A DNA stretch of 64,000 nt from the NCBI GenBank assembly GCA_027604505.1, contig JADIIX010000041.1, forward strand, positions 89,881-153,880, read 5' to 3'. The DNA is from Gonapodya sp. JEL0774 (lineage: Eukaryota; Monoblepharomycota; Monoblepharidomycetes; Monoblepharidales; Gonapodyaceae). Positions 26,201 to 36,774 of this stretch are shown piece after piece (positions within the stretch are counted from its first letter, which is position 1; each line of letters starts with the position of its first letter). The position numbers were made by a program, and so were the translations under genes. The notes under the pieces are model-generated. The model had not been told where the DNA came from. It did no database searches and worked only from the letters and a program-made list of their open reading frames with translations.

Positions 26201-27134
26201 CCACAGCACCCTCTTCCGGGCAGAGCCACGAGCAATCTCGAAAAGTGGATTCGAATGCGGCAGAAGGGGTGCCTCGAAATCGACCAGGCTCTGCGTTGTC
26301 CGAACACACGTCAGTTACATCTTACGTGCCCACGTTGTCGGTTGAGACATATTGCCGAAAATGTCGAAGGCACCATCACTTTGATCACGAGCATCTACGA
26401 GCTCAGCGGGCCGCTGCACAGCAGGCTAATGAGACTCAACAGCAATCTGTAAATGGTGTGTAGTCATAATGCGATGATTTGTGCCCGTATTAAGCTGCTT
26501 TTGTACAGAACCTGCGGTGCCCAGCTCAGCAATCACACGACCATCCACTGCTGTCGGAGCAGCAAAAAAGCTGCAACAACAGAATAGTGGCAATGACTCC
26601 CAGTGGTGGGAACGTCTCACGAAGACTAACACGGTTTCGACATCGCTCAAGATCCGCCCCGTAAACCCATCGGACCAACCTTCGAGCGACGGTGGTGGGC
26701 ACTCACGGCGACCGTCAGCCGCTGCTTCCGAGGCTCGAATTGGTCACACCCCATCGGGTGTATCATTGTCACCTGTTGAACCTCCCCCAGAGCTTAATGG
26801 GGTACCGAATCTACTCGAATCCTCGGAGACTCGTGACGCTGTTGATAATTATGCCCTTCCCCTTGAAAATGACGTGGAAATGCCGGTGTGTTCTCAGTCG
26901 TCTCTCGAAGTCCCAGGGTATAGTGAACGGGAGTCTGCTGGACCCAATCGCATGATTGAGCAGTCGGTGATGTATTCCACTGGTGTCTCCGTTGCAGACG
27001 ATTCTATGCCGGTGCTGAGTGGATCAGCAATCAGTGCTGATCTTGCGACCCGTATAGAGCCATCCCGGGAGATTGATTCGGAGCTGCGGCGGCCCGTGCC
27101 ACCAGATCTGGATGTTACAAATACTACAATGTGA
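20300..27134 (+). CDS. Kinesin-4-type motor with long coiled-coil tail
   Basis: Plus-end-directed microtubule motor, about 1,990 residues. ATG at 20300 ([15 protein letters not shown]). The motor domain is N-terminal: [10 protein letters not shown] joined by an intron to [18 protein letters not shown] (P-loop), [13 protein letters not shown] (switch I) and [15 protein letters not shown] (switch II), then [20 protein letters not shown] and [36 protein letters not shown] is typical of the kinesin-4/KIF21/KIF4 group. Long coiled coils follow ([25 protein letters not shown]-like and [17 protein letters not shown] segments). The tail is Ser/Pro-rich with [11 protein letters not shown] Cys/His cluster, [15 protein letters not shown], lies at ~26350-26395. 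About ten exons, last intron 26457-26509, stop 27132-27134. It probably acts on spindle or flagellar microtubules; the sequence does not decide which. Confidence 0.92.
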
Positions 27135-27429
27135 TAGTTTGACTTCGTAACTATTCCCGCATTCTTACTTAAATTTTGGTGAACTTATTCAACATCGGTA
27201 TTTGTTATGATTGTGATTCAATGTTAATGCACTGATACATACTCTCGGGAAGACGACTTCCAAAAAATTCTGAACTGCGTTACTGCTGCTATGAACTAAA
27301 TTAATTGTATTGTTTATTGGTGCACCGCTTCGGTAACCAAAGCAGTACTTGGCTTGCCATCATTCGGTTGCTCACACCATTGCTTTTTCTCTCAACACCG
27401 TCAACTTGCCTCAACTTCGTTGCGACATT
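27135..27429. promoter_or_regulatory. Intergenic, AT-rich
   Basis: About 295 AT-rich bases between the kinesin stop and the heat-shock protein start. No clear heat-shock element array was found by eye. Confidence 0.3.
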
Positions 27430-28998
27430 ATGAGGAGCATTTTTGTTTTGCTTACCCTCGTTGTCTTTGGTACCCGAGCTGCTACCGGAGACATGTGGGA
27501 TCGTCCACAATGGCTCAGCAAAAATCCACTTCGCATGTCTTCTCCGGAACAAGACTCCTACATGAAAGCGGCAAGGGGTGACATAAGTCAAAGCTCAGAT
27601 GATTTCGCGTGAGTTTCACATGAGTGGTGGGCCAGTCAGAAAAATGACGTCATTTCAACCACCTGCAGAAAAATTATTTCTCACTACTTTGGAGACCTTG
27701 AGGCACTTCGGCGAAGGGCTGGCCCAGATTTTCAGCTGGAAAAATCGGATGAGAGTTACACGGCACACATCGACGTTCCTGGTTTCCACCGGAATGAGCT
27801 CAACATTTCGGTGGACGGAAGGTTGATTAGTGTTGAGGGAGAACACCAATGTGGAGGATCAGGCGGAACAGAGACTGGTGGAGAAAAGGTACAAGGGCAG
27901 TATACTTGGCTTGACATATTCGGTGCCCAGAAGGTTCCGTGTATTGAAAGAGCGATTGATGCCCAGGTGAGGTGATGCATTCAGGAGTCTCACATCAATC
28001 ATAAGCTTATTCTGATAAAATCAAATCGAGATTACATTTCCCAACGACGCCGACCCGGGCAGTATTCACGCATATTTGTTGAACGGAGTACTAATAATTG
28101 CAGCGAAACGTGCCAGTGTTCCATCTCTTCGTCAAATTCCGATTGTCGAAAAAGTTTACGATTCCGCATCTGGAGCCTATGAAGCAGCTCAAGGGGGCTT
28201 TGAGGGGATGTACAACTGCGCGAAAGGGGCGGCGGAAGGTGTCTACGAGTTTGGGAAGAGAAGCGTGGAGAATGTTGTGGACACCGGAGGTATGGTGAAG
28301 CGGGCACAATGTTTTGTATGACAAAGTAACTTAAGACGTACCTCCCCAGCTGCTGCTACAGAGAGCGTTAAGGTTGTTGCATCAGGGGTTACCGATCGGG
28401 TTTCAGGGGCTACCGATTCTGTGAAAAGCGCTGCACGCGGAGCGGCAGGCTCTGGTACGTCTGTTCGCTTTCCGTGGCGGATTGCAAAGTATACAGGTTT
28501 TTGATGTTGGTCCACTCGTTTCGGCCTGAAGCTTCTTCGGCTGCTGCTCGTGGATCAAGCATTGGTGAGAGCTAAGCGTGCTTTTGACTCTCTATGTTAA
28601 CTGATTTTTGCTTTACAATAGTCGATCGCAAAGTGAAAAATGTAGCGGAATATGGTACAAGTTATTCGATGGACAAAAGCGTACCACATGTCCGTTACTG
28701 ACAGTTCGTTGTGTTAGCCCGCTACTCTACAGACGATGCGGCTGCACGTGCGTCAGAGGCTGGAGATGCGGCCGGACAGGCAGCTCAAACAGCTCCCCAG
28801 TCTGTCGAAGACATTGTTTCAGAGGCCACTGGCGCAGGTTTGTGCACGAGACCCAAATTTGGCTTCAGATCCATTCGAACCTCAACACATTCTCACAAAG
28901 CTAAGCACGCCGGTAAAGCAGCGTCCGATTCTGGAGCAGGGTTCTACGAGAAAATGAAAGAGGCGGTCTTGGGATCGACTGAGAAAGGCGAACTGTGA
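27430..28998 (+). CDS. Secreted/ER small heat-shock protein with LEA-like tail
   Basis: Predicted 374-residue chaperone entering the secretory pathway. ATG at 27430 starts a signal peptide (MRSIFVLLTLVVFGTRAATG). After an intron (27609-27668) comes an HSP20/alpha-crystallin domain: ESYTAHIDVPGFHRNELNIS, GRLISVEGEH, then after a second intron ITFPNDADPGSIHAYLLNGV and LIIAAKR. The remaining ~190 residues are Ala/Gly/Ser-rich amphipathic helix with charged residues (YEAAQGGFEGMYNCAKGAA, VASGVTDRVSGATDSVKSA), as in group-3 LEA proteins. The protein ends EKGEL, close to the KDEL/HDEL retrieval signal. Eight exons: 27430-27608, 27669-27966, 28031-28289, 28350-28454, 28532-28564, 28622-28654, 28718-28837, 28901-28998. 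Exons 4-7 all start and end in phase 1. The frame closes perfectly over all exons, which supports the model. Confidence 0.82.
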
Positions 28999-29295
28999 TC
29001 CCCGTGCATTTGTGACATGAAGAAAGAAGATGATCAATTGGGAGTGGAATAGCATCCCAGAGGAGACACGTCCACCGTTGGAATCAAAAGCATGTTCAGA
29101 AAGTAGCATTATAGCAAATACACGAAAGACTTTTCTGGTATCAAGCAAAGCCCAAAATGAAACGTTCCAAGTAAGGTGGCCCATTCCACAGAGGGAAACA
29201 AATCAACAAAAGCACACCTAAAACTGGAGACGGCTTCAATGTGTTGTCTGGCAGTGTGAAATTTATCATCTCGTCGCCAGCCCCATGGCCTGATG
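28999..29295. other. Convergent 3' region
   Basis: About 297 bases between two converging genes (heat-shock protein and Pin4). Only 3' UTR sequence is expected; nothing else seen. Confidence 0.35.
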
Positions 29296-30204
29296 TTACT
29301 TCCGATCCTCAACCATTATGATATGATAACCGCTGTACGCAATTCGTGTGACTAAGAAGCGGAGTGAGGGACGACAAATGTAGGCACTCACTGCACGGTC
29401 TTGATCGGGGGATCAGTGTACTGGGAAGAATTGATCCTCACAAGTGAACTTGTCTTTACAGACACACAGCACAACTCACGATAGGTTTTGATACGGTGGA
29501 AGGCTTCAGCAGAAATGCGGCGCTGAAGTTCCTTGTTTAAAGTAGTTGTCAAGCACAAGGCTATGCTTATGTTTGACTTACTCTTGAAACGGCCCCACCA
29601 TTGAACCTCTGTTCATCCAACCGAGAGAACCACCTGCTTTCGCTTTATCCTCGCTGAATTGCTCCGCGACCTTGCCATACCTCGTAGATTAAGTCGTTGG
29701 CAGGGCTGCAGTATGGGCATGTATACAAACCTTGTCAAAGGAAATGCCCGCCTTGATCTGCTCCATAGCTTCCATCGCCTTTTTCGTTAAAGACATGAGA
29801 CGAAAACACGACTGCACTCTTGAAGCTTGCACTTCGCACTACCTTGGAATGTTTCTCACAAAGCTAAGCAAGCAATCACAAATGGAGAAGAAGTTCAAAC
29901 GATTTAAACCAAGTGATCGCTAGTGATTTCTGATTTGACTCACCACATGTCGAACCTGAACAGATTCCAAAGCAATCGTTAAAATACACGAAGCAAAATC
30001 GATTGGCTTAGTGCTCGCCTTAACACTATTCGCAGATTTCAGCTTCTCCTTCGCTCCTGACGTTTCCTCTGTCATATGTGCTGATCAGATTAATTCCGCG
30101 AAACTTTTCACACCATTCACTCAATGTATGATGAGCATACCATCTCCAGTGGCTGCTTTTCCCTTGCCTTTACTGGCAGGCTTCGGGTTCTGTTTTGGAG
30201 GCAT
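29296..30204 (-). CDS. PIN4: Pin4-type parvulin peptidyl-prolyl isomerase
   Basis: Peptidyl-prolyl cis-trans isomerase of the Par14/Pin4 class, implicated in ribosome biogenesis and chromatin. ATG at 30204 ([18 protein letters not shown], the basic DNA-binding-type N-terminus). Reading the exons gives [75 protein letters not shown] and finally [12 protein letters not shown] with stop at 29296-29298. This matches the whole parvulin fold. Length ~130 residues, as in the family. VRHV sits on a 12-nt exon (29944-29955) and LCEKHSK on a 21-nt exon. The intron between SVK and VRHV begins with GC rather than GT. The neighbour on the same strand, ETF-beta, ends 109 bases upstream of this start. Confidence 0.9.
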
Positions 30205-30313
30205 AAGCTCGCGGATGTTTTCGTTCATCCAACCATGTTCCTCCAAACTCAGAGCCAGAACATTTCAACGATTACAGTCACAAACTGCTCTATTGCACAT
30301 GATGATAAGGAAC

Positions 30314-31880
30314 TCAAATTACTTTTGCTTCATTTTTCAACTTGTCGATGAGCTGTTTGTAAACGAAATCACTCTGACAAATCTCAATCACAAACCACAT
30401 CACAATCCCATACCCACCTCATCAACATTCTCTACTTTCCGTCCTCCGCTGCGTTTGGGAGGTTCTGCGACCTCAAGTACCTCCAATCGGGGCTTTACTT
30501 CCACTCCAAGCTCGGTTGGGGTCAGTTTCGTCAAAGGCTTTTTCTTCGCCTTCATGATGTTGGGAAGTGTTGCATATCGGGGGGTGTTGAGTCTAGAGTG
30601 ACAGGACGACGGGCCGACGGCAAGGGCAAGAAACGAGAGTTGCCAGGTCTGTTGAGAAGCTTGTGTGATGGGACTGTGACTGGGTCAAACCGGAAAACCT
30701 ACCGTAAATCAGTTGTCACAATTGCCGGCAACTTTGCCTTGACCGTCTCCAAGCCTCCGTCGATCTCCCTCGTGACTTTGAGAGCGTCGCCCTCGACATC
30801 GATCTTGGACGCGAAAGTGCCCTGCGACCATCCCAACAATCCGGCCAGCATCTGGCCTGTTTGCGCACTGTCGTCGTCGATAGCTTGCTTTCCGAGGATG
30901 ACGAGGTTGGGCTTCTCCTTTTGGACGACTGCACGGAGGAGTTTAGCGACCTAAACGGGAGCACCGATTAGAAGAGCGACTTTGGCATCTCACGGACCAT
31001 CCCGAATGCCTATGACAGTGTACTCCATTTAAAAATCTCGAGAGTTCAAAATTCATCCGTCCTGGCTTCGTTTTAGTTCTCCATCACCCACTCTCTAAGT
31101 GTGATCACGAATCCAGTCCACCCAAAAAGAAACCTCATCAGAAATAGCTTTACAAAGCACCCCCCCATACTTCAAAATCTGTCTCCTTAGAGTCGCTTTG
31201 CATTCCGTTCTGGTAACTGCTGGTTCCGACGACTCACCTCCAATGGTTGCACACCGTCCTCGGTCTCCACATGAATAGCCTTATCCGCACCCATAGCAAG
31301 AGCGGTCCTGAGTTGTTCCACAGACTTTGCGCTTCCAATGCTGACGGCAACAATATCTGTCGCCTTTTTGGCTTCTTTCAGCTGTACAGCGGCCTCGACG
31401 GCGATTTCATCGAACGGATTCATCGAGTGCTTGACCTAATGCGAGTACGGTTTGGGGTTTGGGGATGCGCGGAAGATGTTAGGGGGAACTTGTAGTTGAC
31501 ATGTTCCCCAACGCACACACATTTGTGTCCACACCCTTGCCACCGGCAAGTATCCGGATTTTGACATTGTAATCAATCACACGCTAGCATACACCACAGG
31601 TGGCAAGTGTTATTTAGCGATTTCGGTGTTCGGGAGGCGTCAACCGAGTCATGAAGTGGGGAACAGAACACACAAACGAGGGCACGTGTAAGAGCAGTGA
31701 TTCATGAAAACACAAGAAAGAGGATACGTTAGTGGAAAACACATTCATGCCCCATCGTGGGATAGGGAGTCGCGAGCATGATACTTCACCAAGGATGCTC
31801 ATCATCCCCGTCTTTGTTCAGGGTTTGGCGAGCTGATTGGCACTCACCTTGATGGGTACCAGAACTTTGAGCGATGACAT
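30314..31880 (-). CDS. ETFB: Electron transfer flavoprotein subunit beta
   Basis: Beta subunit of the mitochondrial ETF heterodimer, which passes electrons from acyl-CoA dehydrogenases to ETF-ubiquinone oxidoreductase. ATG at 31880 gives [11 protein letters not shown], then [106 protein letters not shown] (the AMP/FAD-adjacent block), [39 protein letters not shown] (the recognition/ETF signature region) and [12 protein letters not shown] with stop at 30314-30316. About 250 residues, the usual length. No clear N-terminal presequence, which is normal for this subunit. Six or seven exons. Confidence 0.95.
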
Positions 31881-32013
31881 TCTGCGGAGGAATCGGAGGA
31901 AGCTGGCGAGTTAGTTGGTGTGGATGGTGGAAAAGTGATGACGAACAAATGGATCGATTGAAGAACTGTGGTCCCGTCATCCACCGCGTCATCACACTTC
32001 ATCGCATTCACAA

Positions 32014-33052
32014 TTATGGTTGACTACATTTTACAGAGGAGAAAGCTTTACTCCACGCCCGTCTCGCTTCCTCGGATACTCCTTCCCCTCCGTCCTCCAT
32101 GGCAAAGAACCGCAGAGCTGCGATGGAACTTGTCGGCACAGGCATTCGCTGCGTCGAACTTGTCGACTCCAAAAACTGTCGGTGAGCAGCGAGGTATTCA
32201 GGAGCGGTACCTGTGACCTCTGGACGCATTGCAAATGTTGTGAATGGGGCACTGGATGGGGCCAGGTCTCGCAGACGACAGGTGGTGTGACGAGGGAAGG
32301 CGAAGAAGGAGAGAGTCGTGATAGTGATAAATGAGTCGGCCGATACGTCAAGTGAGTGGAGGTGAGCTTTCGTCACATCTGTGACAATATAATGCTGGGG
32401 TTTGCTGCATAAATTGTCAGCAGGGACTAAGAGAACACTCACATCGAGATGCGAACCAATGTATGAGCGCCGTAGAAGCCGCCGAAGTTGCGATGGCTAT
32501 CGCAGCAAATATGGTTGCTCTCTTCATGTATAACCAACGTCGTATGTGGGAACTTACTGGTGAGACCAACTGCTACCGCTGCCACGCGACTAATCCGCTC
32601 GAAATCTAGAAAGCCCAAGAATGGTGTGACACCAGTAGCAACGGATAGCTTTTATGACATCGAGGGTTCTCGAGATACTTTCGCTTGGTGTGAAAACAAC
32701 ATAACGACGGTCTCACCGAAACAACTGAAACCCGTTTCAATGTTCCGATAGGGCTCGCTGCAACACCAACGTAAGCAAGGGTGGGTGATTGAGAAACCGT
32801 GCTCGGCGTGTTGGAGAACCGTCGGCGAGATGTTGAACAGCCAGAGTGCAGCCAACCAGCTTGAAAACCAAGGTATCCAATAGACGTATTGGGGAGTTGG
32901 GAGGTTCGCCGCCCTTTTATCGATGATCCATGACAGTCCTTCCAGGCAGACAACGATTGACAGAGAGATGGGAAAGAGATAATGGACGGACCCAGAAGGT
33001 TGATGGTATCGCGTCTGCAGTATTTTGATTTTTGAATGATTCGAATTGACAT
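32014..33052 (-). CDS. Mitochondrial membrane protein, TMEM70/TMEM186-like
   Basis: Tentative member of the TMEM70/TMEM186/TMEM223 group of inner-membrane assembly factors. ATG at 33052 opens a basic, Ser-rich presequence with a cleavage-like stretch (STSRRRFSNTPSTVSQ) followed by LAYVGVAASPIGTLKRVSVV. After intron(s) near 32620-32720 comes FERISRVAAVAVGLT, then TIATSAASTALIHWFASR (membrane hairpin-like). A further splice gives YVTKAHLHSLDVSADSF, ITITTLSFFAFPRHTTCRL and DLAPSSAPFTTFAMR, which resembles the soluble domain of the family. The stop is at 32014-32016. The middle intron joins are uncertain: I could not find a phase-consistent pair between VSVVS and FERIS. ETF-beta lies just downstream on the same strand. 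Confidence 0.5.
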
Positions 33053-33207
33053 TGCATTGGCCCTCTGTCTGACAGCGGGGGCCTATGCCCGGCTGCACGA
33101 ATTATTTGTGTCTCCAGCATTCATTATAACACTCTTTCAACGGGGAAGAAGCTACATCACGGTCTTAAATACAGCCATCTCTCCATTTCTCCATCTGTTG
33201 GGCTTTT

Positions 33208-34269
33208 ATGTCTGAATCGGACTCTCCTAAACCACTCTTCCCCCAGAACATAACGCCTTCAAGAATACGAATTATTGCTTCAGACGTGGACGGGACACTT
33301 TTGGACCCTCATCACTCACTCCACTCTCTTACAAAAAATTCTATCCTGCATTTGCGGAAAACTAGACCCGACTTGCCTTTTGTGATCTGCACAGGAAAGC
33401 CTGCTGCTTCCTGCAATTGGCTCAGGAATGAGCTTGACCTGCACGGCATGCCCTCCGTGCACTTGAATGGATGCAATGTCTTCATAGATGGGAAGCTCGT
33501 CGCGGATAAGGGATTGAGTGCCGAGGTTGCCGTTGGGCTAGCGACAGATCTAGCCAGAGGTGTAGATGTTGGTGGTGGTCACCTGGTCTCTTCGGAGGTT
33601 ATGCTTTATGTCAGGGATCGAGTCTATCGCGTTGTGTCTGTGCAACCCACGCAAATAGATCCCAGGCCGCCTCGGGACTTTGGCACAGAGCTGAAGGGAT
33701 ATGGCGAAGATGTGGTCTCTGACACGGAGTACTCCGGAGAGTACGGGGGAGAGGCTGAAGCAAACGGAACGTGGGACCTGCTGGCGCTCGTGCTGCGAGG
33801 GGCAGTGACCGTCAATAAGATCGTCGTTTGTGTGAGAGAAGCAGATGCAGAATGTGAGTTGGTGTCATTCGTTCCACCTCTTGTCATTGTTAGAACTATC
33901 TTGTGCCAAATTGTCTGCGTCTCAGTCCTCCGCAAATATCTTGCCACGCGCGCTTCGCAATCCGCCACGGTCCCGTTTACAATCACCCAGGCACTGGGAT
34001 TTGCGATTGAGCTGATCCCGCCGACAGCGTCGAAAGGAACCGCGTTGGAAATCGTGCTCGAGAAGTTGGGGATCAAGTGGGACGAGGTCCTCTGTTTCGG
34101 GGACGCAGAGAATGATGTGAGCATGCTACAATTGGCAGAACTTTCCGTTGCCATGGGCAACGCAACGACTTCTGCTCAAAACGCGGCGAAGTTTCGCACG
34201 ATTGACAACAGCCAAGGGGGCGTTGGCTGGGTAATGTCCAAAGTTTTTGGCGACGCAGCGTACCACTAA
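33208..34269 (+). CDS. HAD-superfamily Cof-type phosphatase
   Basis: Haloacid-dehalogenase-type hydrolase of the Cof/sugar-phosphatase subgroup. ATG at 33208. Motif I is IIASDVDGTLLD (nucleophile Asp at ~residue 26), motif II is FVICTGK, the motif III lysine is in TASKGTALEIVLEKLGI, and motif IV is CFGDAENDVSMLQLAE. The C2-type cap lies between motifs II and III. The single open frame contains a probable 72-nt intron at 33854-33925 (GTGAGT...CTCAG) that has no stop and keeps frame. If spliced, the protein is 329 residues; if retained, 353. Starts 155 bases from the divergent TMEM70-like gene. Confidence 0.88.
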   Translation: MSESDSPKPLFPQNITPSRIRIIASDVDGTLLDPHHSLHSLTKNSILHLRKTRPDLPFVICTGKPAASCNWLRNELDLHGMPSVHLNGCNVFIDGKLVADKGLSAEVAVGLATDLARGVDVGGGHLVSSEVMLYVRDRVYRVVSVQPTQIDPRPPRDFGTELKGYGEDVVSDTEYSGEYGGEAEANGTWDLLALVLRGAVTVNKIVVCVREADAECELVSFVPPLVIVRTILCQIVCVSVLRKYLATRASQSATVPFTITQALGFAIELIPPTASKGTALEIVLEKLGIKWDEVLCFGDAENDVSMLQLAELSVAMGNATTSAQNAAKFRTIDNSQGGVGWVMSKVFGDAAYH

Positions 34270-34500
34270 AACCTTTGTTAGCGTCGACGAGGGACCATCG
34301 TGGGATGGTTATGATTTGTCCCGCTCTAACATCGCAAGAAAGGGGGAGCAATGTCTTTGCAATAGAAACTGTAGTAAGTAGATGGACTCACTAGAAATTT
34401 GAGAGTTCCCCATTACAAAAACTGTGAATTTGATTGACGGTTCTTCAACGATATTATTATTGGCCAACACAACGAACTCATAGAACTGGCAACCAAAGAA

Positions 34501-36762
34501 ATGCAACTTACCCAGCGCTCGTTGGTCTTCCTACTGACATTGCTGGTCATCCTCGCTATTGCTACGAGGACTTCGAGGGCTGCTGACCTTGACGAGGATG
34601 ACGATGGTGAGTGATCGAGGCGTCCAAGTCGTGGCGGAATCCATCCAGCAAGTCAGGTGACGCGGCTATTCAAGTGACGATTGGGTCTCGATACACGCAT
34701 TTGCTCGAATGCTGTCTGTTTTCGCTCGCCAATAAACCTGGCGGTGTCCCCCTCCGTCACGATGTGCGTGTCTTATCTGTCTTCCTTCCCTTCATCGCGC
34801 ATAGACGATTTCTACTATACTCCTCCGACCCCCGCCTCCTCTTCATTGTTTGGCAATCTCTTCTCATTTTTGCTTCCTTCCTCTGCCCCATCGTCATCCA
34901 GCTCTGGGTCGCCCAGGTTTGGTACTCCTGTGACCCAGGACTGGCGGTACGACGTGGCGGCGATTCTGGTGTTTTTGATATATGGCGTCAGTTGGTGGTT
35001 TGGAAAGAATAAGAACTTAGCGTTCGCATCGGAGTGGTGAGTTCAATTGAAGACAGTCTTCCTGGTGATTGGACTCGGAAGTTTCTGGTAAAAGACGGAC
35101 CGGATATTCAAAGATGCAGGATTATGGTAGTGAAAGTGATATGCGAGATTTACGTCCAGAGCTTTAATTCACGTCGTTGCGAGGTGGAATCCACAAAAGT
35201 AGAGCGAAAGCCCTACTTCTGTGTTCATGTGGTTCTGTGTGATCCATCTTCTGTCATGTGGTGGCCACATGGTACAAATTGAGCCGTCTGTGATACTGCC
35301 CGACGCACGGTTCCATACACAGGCTCAGAGTCACCGACCCTGTGTGGACCTCAAACTTCGCGGAAGTGGGCGACGGAAAGGACCACAAACTCCTGGTGGA
35401 ATCCGGCCGCGAGTACCTCTTCTGGGCGAGTGGAAGGAAGAGTGTTACAAGTGTACTGGGGAGAATCAAGGTACGCAAACAAGATTGAGTGACCCTCGAA
35501 TACTGAGCTGATCATTCTCCGTGCCATCAGATGCTCCCTCGTCATGATATTTTCATGAATTTCGTATACGAGTACTTCTATCCCCAATTCGACACACTGG
35601 TGATTTGTCCTGCATTTGACAGTTGCTGATGGAACGCGTTCAAAATTTCAGTTTTCTACGTCCAGGAATTGGACATTGTACTTGCAGAAGACACCGGCGA
35701 CAGTTTCGTTTTCTCTGTCATGGCTAATAAAATTGCAGCGAAAGCAAACGACAGATTCGATTTGGTGCGTGTCACATGTTATTCGGAGCGTGGCTGCAAT
35801 ACTTCAGGAATCCCAAATGTTGGGGACCATCATCTACAGACCTTCACCCGTATCCGGACACACCCCACCGTCAACCCAGCGGTCTACACGATCCAAACTG
35901 AATCGGGAGAATATACGGACGTTCTTTTCAGGGATGACGGGGTGAAGGAGTTTTTCAAGCTCATCGATGATCAAGACGGCCCTGGTGGATTGTGGCTCGA
36001 AGAACTTACGCTGTCGGATTTGCCAAAAGAGAGACCGAGCGAGTAAGACTGGATGCGAACACAGTAAAGGCTCGATTGGTGCGGACATTAATGATGGTCA
36101 TGTCGACAGGCCCACCTCTTTCGAGAGTTCAACACCAAGGATGAGAGCTGTCTTCAGGCTGCCACGCTCACTGGTGTCTGGTCGTCCCAAGAACAAAAGT
36201 GCCGAGATCGACCGACAAATCTGCGTGAAGCAAATCGAGTTCTTCTTGGAGTGTGTGGACAAGTGGAGCAATGAGGGGAGGGCACCTCTCTTAACCACTG
36301 AGGTGGGTCTCACAGTTGAGACGATCCGGAATATCGATTGGACTTTCTCTCGCAACCGGTTGACGATTGAATTATAAGCAGACGAGGAACAAGGTGAAGA
36401 AAGCACGAGATACCGCGTTCCAGGAAGTCGCGAAGAAGAACGAGGATAAAAGAAAAGAGGTGTGTGCACGCCCCAGATCCTGAGTTCCCTCAATTCGAAT
36501 TTTTCCTATAATGTCGCTTTTTCAAGGAACTTTCCAAGACCAAAGTGTTCAACAAACGAGCAGAAGAAGAGCGACTCGCACAGCTACCGCTGGAGGAACG
36601 GTGAGAAAATTTTTCCTTCGTTGTACCTGTTATGAAGCAAAAAACTGACACTGTGGCAAACGCCGCGCAGACGCAAAGTCGAACGTAAGCTTGCAGAAAA
36701 GGAGAGGGAACGAGAGTTGAAGAAGCAGAAGAAGAAGGGTACCATGAGAGTAATGATGTAAT
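34501..36762 (+). CDS. CCDC47 (calumin/PAT10) ER membrane protein
   Basis: ER membrane protein of the PAT complex that chaperones multipass membrane proteins at the translocon. ATG at 34501 begins a signal peptide (MQLTQRSLVFLLTLLVILAI) and an acidic linker (DLDEDDD). A membrane helix follows (YDVAAILVFLIYGVSWWFG, then KNKNLAFASEW, matching the family's GKNKNSRLAQAW). After a long intron come SNFAEVGDGKDHKLLVES, YLFWASGRKSV, FMNFVYEYFYPQFDT, FYVQELDIVLAEDTGDSFVF, VKQIEFFLECVDKW and a Lys/Glu-rich tail (ARDTAFQEVAKKNEDKRKEE, ERKLAEKERERELKKQKKK). Stop at 36760-36762, 12 bases from the stop of the converging PPR gene. About ten exons. Confidence 0.9.
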
Positions 36763-36774
36763 ATTCTTGAGGGG

